Source: Butyricicoccus pullicaecorum (GTDB lineage Bacteria > Bacillota > Clostridia > Oscillospirales > Butyricicoccaceae). Taken from it: a stretch of 64,000 nucleotides of DNA. The notes under the pieces are model-generated. The model saw only the letters and a program-made list of their open reading frames with translations. It was not told the origin of the DNA and searched no databases. Below, one piece after another: positions 8,658 to 17,084 of this stretch. Numbering within the stretch: the first letter of the stretch is position 1; every line of letters starts with the position of its first letter. The stretch is from positions 1 through 64,000 of the forward strand of contig JAFBIW010000010.1 in the NCBI GenBank assembly GCA_021531865.1, given 5' to 3'. Both the position numbers and the translations under genes were made by a program.

Positions 8658-9567
8658 AATTTATATCGACGGCAAGGAGGGCACGACCGGCCTGCAGATC
8701 TACGAGCGGCTGGGGGGCCGCGACGACATCGACCTGCTGCTCATCGACGAGGACAAGCGCAAGGACACCGAGGAGCGCCGCAAGTTTTTAAACGCCGCCG
8801 ATATCGTCTTCCTCTGCCTGCCCGACGCGGCGGCCAGGGAGGCCGTTTCCCTGATCGAAAACGACCGCACCCGGGTCATTGACGCATCCACCGCCCACCG
8901 CACCGCGCCCGGCTGGGCCTACGGCTTCGCCGAGCTGTCGCCCGCCCACCGCGCGGCCATCCGCCAGAGCGCCCGGGTCGCCAATCCGGGCTGCCACGCG
9001 ACCGGCTTCATTTCGTCGGTCTATCCGCTGGTGGCCGACGGCGTCGTACCCGCTGATTTCGCCTTCACCTGCTCGTCGCTGACCGGCTACTCGGGCGGCG
9101 GCAAGAAGCTGATTGCCGAATACGAGGCCGCTGACCGCGACCCGCGCCACGACGCACACCGCATCTACGGCCTGACCCTCCAGCACAAGCACCTGCCCGA
9201 AATGCAGCACGTGTGCGGTCTCGAAACCGCGCCGGTGTTCGTACCCATTCTGGGCGACTTCTACAAGGGCATGGCCACGACGGTCATGCTGCCCGGCTAT
9301 GACGCCCACCGCGTCCACGAAGCGCTGCAGAAGCACTATGACGGGCAGACGCTCGTGACGGTCGCGCCGTTCGGCGGCACCGAGCCGGTCATCTACGCGA
9401 ACACCCTCGCCGGACACGACAGCCTTTCGCTCATCGTCTGCGGCCACGAAAAGCAGACCATCGTCACCGCCCTGTTTGACAATCTGGGCAAGGGCGCGTC
9501 GGGTGCGGCTGTCCAAAATATGAACCTCATGCTCGGGCTGGACGAGACCACCGGCCTGACCATTTAA
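8647..9567 (+). CDS. argC: N-acetyl-gamma-glutamyl-phosphate reductase, short (uncommon) form
   Basis: A 306-aa NADPH-dependent reductase making N-acetylglutamate semialdehyde. The N-terminus IYIDGKEGTTGLQIYERL holds the dinucleotide-binding glycines; the catalytic cysteine lies in NPGCHATGF (about residue 117), followed by SGGGKK. This is the shorter, less common ArgC lineage rather than the ~345-aa Bacillus/E. coli type. ATG 8647 overlaps the end of argH in another frame; TTG 8638 is a weaker alternative. It supplies the substrate for argD. Confidence 0.93.
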   Translation: MKPKIYIDGKEGTTGLQIYERLGGRDDIDLLLIDEDKRKDTEERRKFLNAADIVFLCLPDAAAREAVSLIENDRTRVIDASTAHRTAPGWAYGFAELSPAHRAAIRQSARVANPGCHATGFISSVYPLVADGVVPADFAFTCSSLTGYSGGGKKLIAEYEAADRDPRHDAHRIYGLTLQHKHLPEMQHVCGLETAPVFVPILGDFYKGMATTVMLPGYDAHRVHEALQKHYDGQTLVTVAPFGGTEPVIYANTLAGHDSLSLIVCGHEKQTIVTALFDNLGKGASGAAVQNMNLMLGLDETTGLTI

Positions 9568-9592
9568 GAGACCCAAAGGGGGAAAAGAAACC

Positions 9593-10807
9593 ATGCTGAA
9601 CCACATTTCCGGCGGCGTCACCGCCGCACAGGGCTTCCGCGCGGGCGCGGTGCGCTGCGGCATCAAGGCGTCGTCCCAGAAGGATGACACCGCCGTCATC
9701 GTCTCCGACGTGCCCTGCACCGCCGCCGCTGTCTATACCACAAACCGCGTCAAGGCCGCGCCCATTCTGGTTACCCGGGAGCATCTGGCCGACCACACGG
9801 CGCGCGCCGTCATCGTCAATTCCGGCAACGCCAACGCCTGCGCGCCCGAAGGCCCGGAGAACGCCCGCCGCGAGGCGGCGGCCTGCGCCGCCCTCCTCGG
9901 CATCGCTGAAACCGACGTTGTCGTCTGCTCGACCGGCGTCATTGGCCAGCGCATCAACATCGAGTGCATCGAGGAAAACCTGCACAACATCGTCCTGACC
10001 GCCGACGGCTCGGACGCGGCGGCCAACGCCATCATGACCACCGATACCGTGCCCAAGACCGTCGCGGTCGAGTTCACCGTGGGCGGCAAGACCTGCCGCA
10101 TGGGCGGCATCTGCAAGGGCTCGGGCATGATCCATCCCAACATGGGCACCATGCTCTGCTTTATCACGACCGACTGCGCGGTCGACGGCGAGCTGCTCCA
10201 GTCCCTGCTGCTCGCGGCGGTCAAGAAGTCCTTCAACCGCGTCTCGGTCGACGGCGATACCTCGACGAACGACACCTGCTGCGTGCTGGCCAACGGCATG
10301 GCGGGCAACGCGCCGGTCGCTGACCCGGCCTCGGCCGACTGCGCCGCCTTTACCGAGGCGCTCGAAGCCGTCTGCGTCGCGCTGGCTCGCAAGATCGCGG
10401 GCGACGGCGAGGGCGCAACCAAGCTCATCACCTGCACCGTGTCGGGCGCGTCCGACGAGCAGACCGCCGAGGGGCTGGCCAAGGCCGTCTGCGCGTCCTC
10501 GCTTGTCAAGGCCGCCATGTTCGGTGCGGACGCCAACTGGGGCCGCATCCTGTGCGCGATGGGCTACTCGGGCGAGACCTTCGACCCCGAGGGCGTGGAC
10601 GTCGCGTTTTCGTCGGCGGCCGGCTCGGTCGCGGTCTGCGCCAAGGGCCGCGCGCTCAATTTTGACGAGGATATCGCCAAGAAAGTCCTGCTCGAACCCG
10701 AGGTCACCATCGAGGTCACCCTGTACGAGGGCGAGGCATCGGTCACGGCCTGGGGCTGCGACCTGACCTATGATTACGTCCGGATCAACGGCGATTACCG
10801 CACCTGA
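9593..10807 (+). CDS. argJ: Bifunctional ornithine acetyltransferase / N-acetylglutamate synthase
   Basis: A 404-aa protein of the ArgJ family, which transfers the acetyl group from N-acetylornithine to glutamate and so recycles acetyl groups. It matures by self-cleavage before a conserved threonine; here the site is KGSGMIHPNMGTML, with Thr at about residue 186. The residue before it is Gly where Ala is most usual (ATM). Its presence explains the absence of argA and argE in this operon. RBS aaaggggga precedes ATG 9593. Whether it is mono- or bifunctional cannot be settled by reading. Confidence 0.95.
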   Translation: MLNHISGGVTAAQGFRAGAVRCGIKASSQKDDTAVIVSDVPCTAAAVYTTNRVKAAPILVTREHLADHTARAVIVNSGNANACAPEGPENARREAAACAALLGIAETDVVVCSTGVIGQRINIECIEENLHNIVLTADGSDAAANAIMTTDTVPKTVAVEFTVGGKTCRMGGICKGSGMIHPNMGTMLCFITTDCAVDGELLQSLLLAAVKKSFNRVSVDGDTSTNDTCCVLANGMAGNAPVADPASADCAAFTEALEAVCVALARKIAGDGEGATKLITCTVSGASDEQTAEGLAKAVCASSLVKAAMFGADANWGRILCAMGYSGETFDPEGVDVAFSSAAGSVAVCAKGRALNFDEDIAKKVLLEPEVTIEVTLYEGEASVTAWGCDLTYDYVRINGDYRT

Positions 10808-10829
10808 TGCGAAGAAAGGCTGAATACCG

Positions 10830-11711
10830 ATGCATATTGATACACAAAGCCTTGCGCCCGAGGCCAAAGCGGGCGTCCTGATCGAGGCGCTGCCCTACAT
10901 TCAGGAATACTACGGCCAGACCGTCGTCATCAAGTACGGCGGCAACGCCATGATCAACGAAGAGCTGAAGGACGCGGTCATCCACGACATCGTGCTGCTG
11001 TCGCTCGTCGGCGTGCGCGTCGTCGTTGTGCATGGCGGCGGCCCCGAAATCTCCGACATGCTCAAGAAGATCGGCAAGGAGTCCCGCTTTGTCAACGGTC
11101 TGCGCTATACCGACCGCGAGACCATGGACATCGTCCAGATGATCCTGTGCGGCAAGGTCAACAAGGATCTGGTCACCCTGCTCGAGCACGCGGGCGGCCG
11201 GGGCATCGGTCTGGGCGGCATGGACGGCGGTATGTTCCGCGCCAAGCGCCTGACCGACCGCGAGGGCACCGACTACGGCTATGTCGGTGAGATCGTGGAC
11301 GTCAACCCGCAGCCGGTCATCGACGTGCTCAACCGGGGCTATATCCCGGTCGTTTCGACCGTTGCGCAGGGCATCGACGACGACACCAATTACAACATCA
11401 ACGCCGATACCGCAGCGGCCAAGCTGGCCATCGCGCTGGGCGCGAAGAAGCTCATTCTGCTGACCGACGTGCGCGGCCTGCTGCGCGACCCCAAGGACGA
11501 ATCCACCCTGCTGACCCGCCTGAAGGTCTCCGAGGTGCCCGCGCTCATCAAGGAGGGCATCATCTCGGGCGGCATGATCCCCAAGGTGGACTGCTGCGTC
11601 GAGGCCGTCCGCAAGGGCGTCGAGCGCGCCAACATTCAGGACGGCCGCGTCATGCACTCGGTGCTCATCGAGCTGCTGTCCAAAACCGGCGTCGGCACCA
11701 TGTTCATTTAA
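10830..11711 (+). CDS. argB: Acetylglutamate kinase
   Basis: A 293-aa amino acid kinase that phosphorylates N-acetylglutamate, usually the feedback-controlled step in pathways with argJ. Visible motifs are VIKYGGNAM near residue 30 (phosphate-binding Lys), VVVHGGGPEIS near residue 68 and NINADTAAAKLAIALGAKKLILLTD. Length is typical. It sits between argJ and argD with short gaps and the same strand. An arginine-sensing N-terminal extension is not obvious to me. Confidence 0.96.
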   Translation: MHIDTQSLAPEAKAGVLIEALPYIQEYYGQTVVIKYGGNAMINEELKDAVIHDIVLLSLVGVRVVVVHGGGPEISDMLKKIGKESRFVNGLRYTDRETMDIVQMILCGKVNKDLVTLLEHAGGRGIGLGGMDGGMFRAKRLTDREGTDYGYVGEIVDVNPQPVIDVLNRGYIPVVSTVAQGIDDDTNYNINADTAAAKLAIALGAKKLILLTDVRGLLRDPKDESTLLTRLKVSEVPALIKEGIISGGMIPKVDCCVEAVRKGVERANIQDGRVMHSVLIELLSKTGVGTMFI

Positions 11712-11743
11712 ATCTACCATTCCACGAAACAGAGGGGAAACCA

Positions 11744-12934
11744 ATGACTTACGAAGCACTCAAGGCCGAGGAACAGAAATATGTCATGAATACCTACGGC
11801 CGCTTTCCGATCGCGCTCGACCACGGCGAGGGCGCGCGGCTCTGGGACGTCGCGGGGAAGGAATACATCGACCTGTCCTCGGGCATCGGCGTCAACTGTC
11901 TGGGCTACAACAATCCGGTCGTGACGGGCGCGATCGAGGCCCAGATTCACAAACTCATGCACGTGTCCAACCTGTTCACGACCGCGCCCATGGTGCAGAC
12001 CGCCAAGACGCTGGTCGAGGCCACCGGCATGGGCAAGGTCTTCTTCGCCAACTCGGGCGCGGAGGCCAACGAGGGCGCGATCAAGCTGGCGCGCAAGTAT
12101 TCCTACGACAAGTACGGCGCGGGCCGCAGCAAGATCGTCACCCTGTGGAACTCCTTCCACGGCCGCACGGTCACAACGCTCAAGGCCACCGGCCAGACCC
12201 GTTTCCACGACTATTTCTTCCCCTTCACCGAGGGCTTTGACTACGCGGCGGCGGGCGATCTGGACGATCTGAAGTCCAAGGTGGACGACACCACCTGCGC
12301 GGTCATGATGGAGCTGATTCAGGGCGAGGGCGGCGTGCTGCCGCAGGACCCCGACTTCGTCAAGGCGGTCGAGCAGCTCTGCCGGGAGCGCGACCTGCTG
12401 CTCATCATCGACGAGGTGCAGACCGGTATCGGCCGCACGGGCGCACTATTCTGCTTCCAGAACTACGACATTCAGCCCGACGTCGTCACGATGGCCAAGG
12501 GTCTGGGCGGCGGCGTGCCGATCGGCGCGGTCATGGCGGCCAAGACCTGCTGCGACGTGCTGACCCCGGGCACCCACGCGACCACCTTCGGCGGCACGCC
12601 CACCGTCTGCGCGGCGGCCAACGCCGTCCTGTCGGTCGTCAACGACCCGAAGTTTCTCGCTGAGGTGCGCGAAAAGGGTGAATATCTGAAAAACGGCATC
12701 CTCTCGCTCGGCTCGCCCGCCATCCACGGCGTGCGCGGCATGGGTCTGATGCTTGGTATCATCGTCGACGAGGGCCAGCACAGCGTCTTCGCCAACCGCC
12801 TGATCGAGCAGGGCGTGCTGGTCATCACGGCTGGTAAGAACGCCGTCCGCCTGCTGCCCCCGCTGACCATCACCTACGAGGAGATGGACGCCGCCCTCGC
12901 AATCATGAAGAACGTATTCTGCAACGAGAAATAA
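11744..12934 (+). CDS. argD: Acetylornithine aminotransferase
   Basis: A 396-aa class III PLP aminotransferase converting N-acetylglutamate semialdehyde to N-acetylornithine with glutamate. FFANSGAEANEGAIKLAR, IIDEVQTGIGRTG and the PLP-lysine region TMAKGLGGGVPIG (Lys at about residue 251) are clear. ATG 11744 has the RBS agagggga. It is followed 17 bp later by argF. It could also serve lysine synthesis, as ArgD does in some bacteria, but the operon points to arginine. Confidence 0.95.
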   Translation: MTYEALKAEEQKYVMNTYGRFPIALDHGEGARLWDVAGKEYIDLSSGIGVNCLGYNNPVVTGAIEAQIHKLMHVSNLFTTAPMVQTAKTLVEATGMGKVFFANSGAEANEGAIKLARKYSYDKYGAGRSKIVTLWNSFHGRTVTTLKATGQTRFHDYFFPFTEGFDYAAAGDLDDLKSKVDDTTCAVMMELIQGEGGVLPQDPDFVKAVEQLCRERDLLLIIDEVQTGIGRTGALFCFQNYDIQPDVVTMAKGLGGGVPIGAVMAAKTCCDVLTPGTHATTFGGTPTVCAAANAVLSVVNDPKFLAEVREKGEYLKNGILSLGSPAIHGVRGMGLMLGIIVDEGQHSVFANRLIEQGVLVITAGKNAVRLLPPLTITYEEMDAALAIMKNVFCNEK

Positions 12935-12951
12935 AAGGAGAGTCAAATAAG

Positions 12952-13863
12952 ATGAAGCACCTGCTGAAGCTGATGGATCTGACCTCGGAGGAGATCGTTT
13001 CCATCCTTGATCTGGCCGACCAGCTCAAGTACGAAAAGAAAAACAACATCGCCCATCCGCTGCTTGCGGGCAAGTCGCTGGGCATGATCTTCCAGAAGTC
13101 CTCCACCCGCACCCGCGTCTCCTTCGAGACCGGTATGTACCAGCTCGGCGGTCAGGCGCTGTTCCTGTCCTCCCGCGACCTGCAGATCGGCCGCGGCGAG
13201 CCGGTGCAGGATACCGCCCGCGTCCTGTCCCGCTATCTGGACGGCATCATGATCCGCACCTTCGCCCAGCAGGAGGTCGAGGATCTGGCGAAATACGGCT
13301 CGATTCCGATCATCAACGGCCTGACCGACTTCTGCCACCCCTGTCAGGTGCTGGCCGACCTGATGACCATTCGGGAGCACTATGCCGCGCTCGAGGGTCT
13401 CAAGCTGACCTACATCGGCGACGGCAACAACATGACGAACTCCCTGATCGTGGGCTGTCTCAAGACCGGTATGCAGATCGCGGTCGCCTGCCCCGAGGGC
13501 TACCGTCCCGACCCGGCCGTGCTGGCCTTCGCTGAGGGCAACCCGAACTTCCTGCTGACCGACGACCCGATGGAGGCCGCCGCAAATGCGGACGTTGTAT
13601 ACACCGACACCTGGGCGTCGATGGGTCAGGAAGCCGAGAAGGAAGCGCGCATCAAGGCGTTCGCGGGCTATCAGGTCAACGACAAGCTGATGGAAGCCGC
13701 CAAGCCGGGCGCGATGGTGCAGCACTGCCTGCCCGCTTACCGCGGTCAGGAGATCACCGAGGAGGTCTTCGAGGCGCACGCCGACGAGCTGTTCGAGGAA
13801 GCCGAGAACCGTCTGCATGCGCAGAAGGCGGTCATGGTCAAGCTGATGGCCGACCCGCAGTAA
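12952..13863 (+). CDS. argF: Ornithine carbamoyltransferase
   Basis: A 303-aa enzyme making citrulline from ornithine and carbamoyl phosphate. The carbamoyl-phosphate motif SSTRTRVSFE is at about residue 48, HPCQ at about 128, and HCLPAYRG at about 257. The carbamoyl-phosphate loop and ornithine site look intact, and it is in the biosynthetic operon, so I read it as anabolic OTC rather than a catabolic one. It is the last gene of the arg operon; a terminator follows 40 bases later. Confidence 0.95.
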   Translation: MKHLLKLMDLTSEEIVSILDLADQLKYEKKNNIAHPLLAGKSLGMIFQKSSTRTRVSFETGMYQLGGQALFLSSRDLQIGRGEPVQDTARVLSRYLDGIMIRTFAQQEVEDLAKYGSIPIINGLTDFCHPCQVLADLMTIREHYAALEGLKLTYIGDGNNMTNSLIVGCLKTGMQIAVACPEGYRPDPAVLAFAEGNPNFLLTDDPMEAAANADVVYTDTWASMGQEAEKEARIKAFAGYQVNDKLMEAAKPGAMVQHCLPAYRGQEITEEVFEAHADELFEEAENRLHAQKAVMVKLMADPQ

Positions 13864-13901
13864 GACTTCGCGTCCAGGGGAACCCGGTCCCCCCTGAATA
13901 C

Positions 13902-13933
13902 AAAAAAGTTCCTGCGGGCACTCGGAACTTTTT
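13902..13933 (+). terminator. Terminator of the arginine operon
   Basis: Perfect inverted repeat aaaaagttcc / ggaacttttt with an 11-nt loop; T-rich end. Confidence 0.75.
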
Positions 13934-14035
13934 GACGGCCCAGGCCGCCTTCTCTTGGCCTGACGGCCAATTCACCTTGTACCCCCGGTTGATCCGCGCC
14001 GCTGCGGCGCGGGGTCGAGGAAAAAAAGTCAAATG
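13934..14035. repeat. Structured intergenic block with several GC-rich inverted repeats
   Basis: The stretch contains ggcctgacggcc-type inverted segments (13935-13973) and the hairpin ccgcgccgc / gcggcgcgg near 14000. No gene with an RBS is seen. The minus-strand frame across it is one I associate with recurrent spurious ORFs in related genomes, hinting at a dispersed repeat; that last point is memory, not a search. Confidence 0.4.
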
Positions 14036-14099
14036 CAATTCGGCTTTTTTCAGATGGAATGTCGCTTCGCTTCAAGGCTGATTTCCTGTATTGCTGACA

Positions 14100-14133
14100 T
14101 AAAAAGTCCGTTTCTTTCCGAAACGGACTTTTT
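14100..14133. terminator. Bidirectional terminator
   Basis: Stem aaaaagtccgtttc / gaaacggacttttt with loop tttcc. It ends the minus-strand 4Fe-4S gene and backs up the arg operon terminator. Confidence 0.93.
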
Positions 14134-14144
14134 GTTTTGTTCAA

Positions 14145-14987
14145 TCAACCGCGCTTGTTTCGCAGACTGTTCCGGATGGCGCCGGTCGGGCAGGCGGCCC
14201 TGCACCTGCCGCAGCGCACACACAGGCGGCTGTCCGGCGTGCGGTGCAGGTCGATATCCATCGGGCAGGCGCGGGCGCACGCGCCGCAGTCCACACACGC
14301 GGCCTCGTCCACCTCGTACCGCAGGAAGGCGACCGGGTTAAACAGGCCGTAGATCGCGCCGAGCGGGCAGAAATACCGGCAGAACGGACGGTAAACAACG
14401 ATGCTCAGCACGATAACGCCGATCAGCAGGGCGAATTTCCACGTAAACAGCGCACCCGCCGCCGCACGGATGCCCGCGTCCAGCAGGGAGAGCGGAATGC
14501 CGCCGAAGAGCATACCGGCCGGGCAGATGTACTTGCAGAACCACGGGTCTCCGATGCCGACGGCGTTCACAGCGACCACCGGGAGCAGCAGGACAAACAC
14601 CACGAGGAAGATGTACTTGACTGCCCGCAGGGGGCGGTCAAAGGGCAGCTTTTTCCGCTTCTTGGGGCAGGGGATTTTGTGCAGCAGTTCCTGAAACAGA
14701 CCGAAGGGGCACAGCCAGCCGCAGACGAAGCGGCCGCAGAGCGCGCCGACCGAAACAAGAAAGCCGACGACATAGAGCGAGACCTTCCGGCCCCGGCTGC
14801 CCAGAACGGCCTGCAATGCGCCGATCGGGCAGGCGCCCAGCGCGCCCGGGCAGGAATAGCAGTTCAGGCCGGGGACGCAGAGCTGCTTGAGCGGGCCGCT
14901 GTAAATTTTTCCTTCCAGAAAGCCGCGCAGATAGCCGTTCGTCAGCGCGGCGAAGCAGGCTTGGACAAGCAGACGCAGATGCTTCAT
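14145..14987 (-). CDS. 4Fe-4S membrane protein (NapH/YccM-like polyferredoxin)
   Basis: A 280-aa integral membrane protein with about four or five hydrophobic segments. The membrane part contains CGWLCPFGLFQE and CRYFCPLGAIYG, the CxxxCP pairs of the NapH/RdxA/CcoG-like fold. The C-terminal ~50 residues hold two ferredoxin motifs (CVDCGACARACP and CVRCGRCRAACP). Such proteins pass electrons between the membrane and redox partners. I chose ATG 14987 (MKHLRLL). It is the third gene in a tight set after a TlpA-like lipoprotein and a CXXC mini-protein, a set known in Clostridia. Confidence 0.85.
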   Translation of the reverse strand: MKHLRLLVQACFAALTNGYLRGFLEGKIYSGPLKQLCVPGLNCYSCPGALGACPIGALQAVLGSRGRKVSLYVVGFLVSVGALCGRFVCGWLCPFGLFQELLHKIPCPKKRKKLPFDRPLRAVKYIFLVVFVLLLPVVAVNAVGIGDPWFCKYICPAGMLFGGIPLSLLDAGIRAAAGALFTWKFALLIGVIVLSIVVYRPFCRYFCPLGAIYGLFNPVAFLRYEVDEAACVDCGACARACPMDIDLHRTPDSRLCVRCGRCRAACPTGAIRNSLRNKRG

Positions 14988-14988
14988 C

Positions 14989-15129
14989 TCAGCCCACCCC
15001 GATGCATTCCAGACAGATGCGCACAGCCTTGCGCAGAACAACAGCCGGTTCCCCGTTCCAAACGCCCGCGGCCATCAGGGCAAGCCCAAGCGCGAACAAA
15101 AGGGGCGCGGCCAACCGGCGGTTACGCAT
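14989..15129 (-). CDS. CD1871A-type CXXC motif mini membrane protein, 46 aa
   Basis: A 46-residue protein with one hydrophobic helix (about residues 6-23) and a C-terminal KAVRICLECIGVG, where CLEC is the CXXC pair. It matches the small CD1871A-family protein found between thioredoxin-like and 4Fe-4S genes in Clostridia. It overlaps the TlpA gene by 8 bp and ends one base before the start of the 4Fe-4S gene, so the three are translationally coupled. The role is unknown; a membrane thiol relay is a reasonable guess. Confidence 0.85.
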   Translation of the reverse strand: MRNRRLAAPLLFALGLALMAAGVWNGEPAVVLRKAVRICLECIGVG

Positions 15130-15697
15130 GGGCGTCCACCTGCGCCAGCCGGTCGGCCAGCTCGGCGCTCCATGCGGCCTTATCCCGTGCGCCCAGCGTG
15201 AATTTGCCGACCTCGCGGCCCTCACTGTCAAAGAAGAAGGTGGTCGGAACGGCGTCCACGCCATCGAGGATGGACGCAAGGCTGTCAGCGGGCTGCAGAT
15301 GCAGATAGGCCGCGCCGGTCTCGCTGACGATTGCGCGCGCCTCGTCCAGCATCTCGTCCGAGCCGTCCAGATCGACGCACAGACCGATGATCTGATAACT
15401 GCCGTCGCTCTCGGCGGCCAGCTCGCCCAGCTCAGGCATCTCGTTGATGCACGGGCCGCAGAAGGTTGCCCAGATGTTGAGCATGGTCAGCTTGGCGTTC
15501 GCAAAGACGGTCTCATCGACCGTTTCGCCGTCCAGCGTCTGCGCTTCAAAGACCAGCGGTTCGGCGGTTTCGTTCGGTGTGTTTCCGTCTGTCTGTGCTG
15601 TGTCCGCGTTGCCGGTCTGCGCCGGCTGGGCGGAACCGGATGCACCGCAGCCCGCCAGCAGCAGGAGCGCCGCGAGCAGAAAAGCAAGTTTTTTCAT
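15122..15697 (-). CDS. TlpA/ResA-like thioredoxin-fold lipoprotein
   Basis: A 191-aa exported lipoprotein. MKKLAFLLAALLLLAGC is a lipoprotein signal with the lipidated Cys at residue 17, then a Ser/Thr/Gln-rich linker to about residue 46. The thioredoxin domain carries the redox motif WATFCGPC (Cys80 and Cys83) and the cis-proline loop AVPTTFFF. It probably acts outside the membrane in reducing or shuffling thiols. RBS ggaggg precedes ATG 15697. It heads the minus-strand TlpA/CXXC/4Fe-4S operon and is divergent from truA. Confidence 0.88.
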   Translation of the reverse strand: MKKLAFLLAALLLLAGCGASGSAQPAQTGNADTAQTDGNTPNETAEPLVFEAQTLDGETVDETVFANAKLTMLNIWATFCGPCINEMPELGELAAESDGSYQIIGLCVDLDGSDEMLDEARAIVSETGAAYLHLQPADSLASILDGVDAVPTTFFFDSEGREVGKFTLGARDKAAWSAELADRLAQVDAHA

Positions 15698-15813
15698 AGG
15701 GATACCCTCCGTTTCTATCACTAAGATAGCATATATCTTGAAAAAAAGAAAGCAAAAACCCCGAAAATATGATATCATAATAGAAAAGCAAAAACAGGAA
15801 GGAAAGACCGCAC

Positions 15814-16551
15814 ATGACGAATTTCCGGATCACGGTGGCCTATGACGGCAGCCGCTACGGCGGCTGGCAGCGGCTGGGCGGACAGGACAATACGATACAG
15901 GGCAAGCTCGAGCACGTGCTGTCCGAGATGGTCGGGCACCGGGTCGAGATTCACGGCGCGGGACGGACGGACGCGGGCGTGCACGCCCGGGGACAGGTCG
16001 CGCACTTCAAGATTGAAACCGGGAAAACGCCGGACGAGATTCGCGCGTATCTCAATCGCTACCTGCCCGAGGACATCGCCGTGACGGCCTGTGACGCGGT
16101 GGATGACCGCTTCCATGCCCGGCTGAACGCCAAAGCGAAGCGGTATGTCTACCGCATCTGGAACAGCGCGACGCCCAACGTGTTCGAGCGCAAGTACCTG
16201 TGCCGCTGGGAAGCGCCGCTCGACCTCGAACGGATGCAGGCGGCAGCGGTGCGTCTGGTGGGCGAGCACGACTTCAAGGCCTTCTGCGGGAACAAGCGGA
16301 TGAAAAAATCGACCGTGCGCACGATCTACGAGCTGCGGGTCGAGCGCATTGGCGACGAGGTTCGGCTGACCTTCTACGGTACGGGCTTTTTGCAGTATAT
16401 GGTGCGTATCCTGACGGGCACGCTGGTCGAGATCGGTGAGGGGAAGCGCGCGCCCGAGGAGATCGACGAAATCCTAGCCAGTCGGGATCGGGCACAGGCC
16501 GGAATCACGATGCCGCCGCAGGGGCTGACGCTCGACGAGGTCATTTATTAA
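15814..16551 (+). CDS. truA: tRNA pseudouridine synthase A
   Basis: A 245-aa enzyme that makes pseudouridine at tRNA positions 38-40. The catalytic motif GAGRTDAGVHA contains Asp53; FHARLNAKAKRYVYRI and QYMVRILTGTLVEIGEG are also diagnostic. Length is standard. RBS aggaaggaaag precedes ATG 15814. Transcribed alone, divergent from the lipoprotein gene and convergent with the xanthine dehydrogenase operon. Confidence 0.96.
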   Translation: MTNFRITVAYDGSRYGGWQRLGGQDNTIQGKLEHVLSEMVGHRVEIHGAGRTDAGVHARGQVAHFKIETGKTPDEIRAYLNRYLPEDIAVTACDAVDDRFHARLNAKAKRYVYRIWNSATPNVFERKYLCRWEAPLDLERMQAAAVRLVGEHDFKAFCGNKRMKKSTVRTIYELRVERIGDEVRLTFYGTGFLQYMVRILTGTLVEIGEGKRAPEEIDEILASRDRAQAGITMPPQGLTLDEVIY

Positions 16552-16570
16552 AATTGATTAAGACGGTGAC

Positions 16571-16607
16571 GAAAAACGCCTGTTCCACGCTCGGAACAGG
16601 CGTTTTG
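16571..16607. terminator. Bidirectional terminator between truA and the XDH operon
   Basis: Stem aaaacgcctgttcc / ggaacaggcgtttt with loop acgctc, flanked by A and T runs. It closes both convergent transcripts. Confidence 0.92.
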
Positions 16608-16612
16608 AATGG

Positions 16613-17083
16613 TCAGGAATGTACTTTTAAGGCGTGCTCGACCGCGTTCAGGATATTTTCATAGCCGGTGCAGCGGCACAGATGGCCCGAGATTTTCGTT
16701 TTCAGCTCGTCGCGGGTGTAGGCCTTGCCGCTCATGACGAGGGAGAGCGCGGTCAGGATCAGGCCGGGCGTGCAGAAGCCGCACTGGACGGCGCATTCGT
16801 CGATGAAGGCCTGCTGGACGGGATCGAGCGTGCCGTCGTTGCGGCGCAGTCCCTCGACCGTCAGGATTGACCGCCCCTGCGCCCACATGGTCAGGTACAG
16901 GCAGGAGTCGATGGCCTTCCCGTCGATCAGCACGGTGCACGCGCCGCACTCGCCGACCTCGCAGCCGCGCTTGACGCTGGTCAGCCCCAGCCGGTCGCGC
17001 AGGGTGTCGAGCAGGGCTTCGCGGTCGTCCACGGCCAGCTCGACCGGCTGTCCGTTGACCGTCATTTGGATGATCTTCAGCAT
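16613..17083 (-). CDS. Xanthine dehydrogenase, 2Fe-2S subunit (first set)
   Basis: A 156-aa protein with the eight cysteines of molybdenum-hydroxylase small subunits: plant-type ferredoxin part KRGCEVGECGACTVLIDGKA (about residues 37-57) and the helical part QCGFCTPGLI plus HLCRCTGYENI. It passes electrons from the Mo site to FAD. ATG 17083 fits the RBS ggaggt; an upstream GTG would lie on top of that RBS. It is the last gene of the guaD-dcd-XDH operon, beginning right at the end of the FAD-subunit gene. Confidence 0.93.
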   Translation of the reverse strand: MLKIIQMTVNGQPVELAVDDREALLDTLRDRLGLTSVKRGCEVGECGACTVLIDGKAIDSCLYLTMWAQGRSILTVEGLRRNDGTLDPVQQAFIDECAVQCGFCTPGLILTALSLVMSGKAYTRDELKTKISGHLCRCTGYENILNAVEHALKVHS

Positions 17084-17084
17084 A

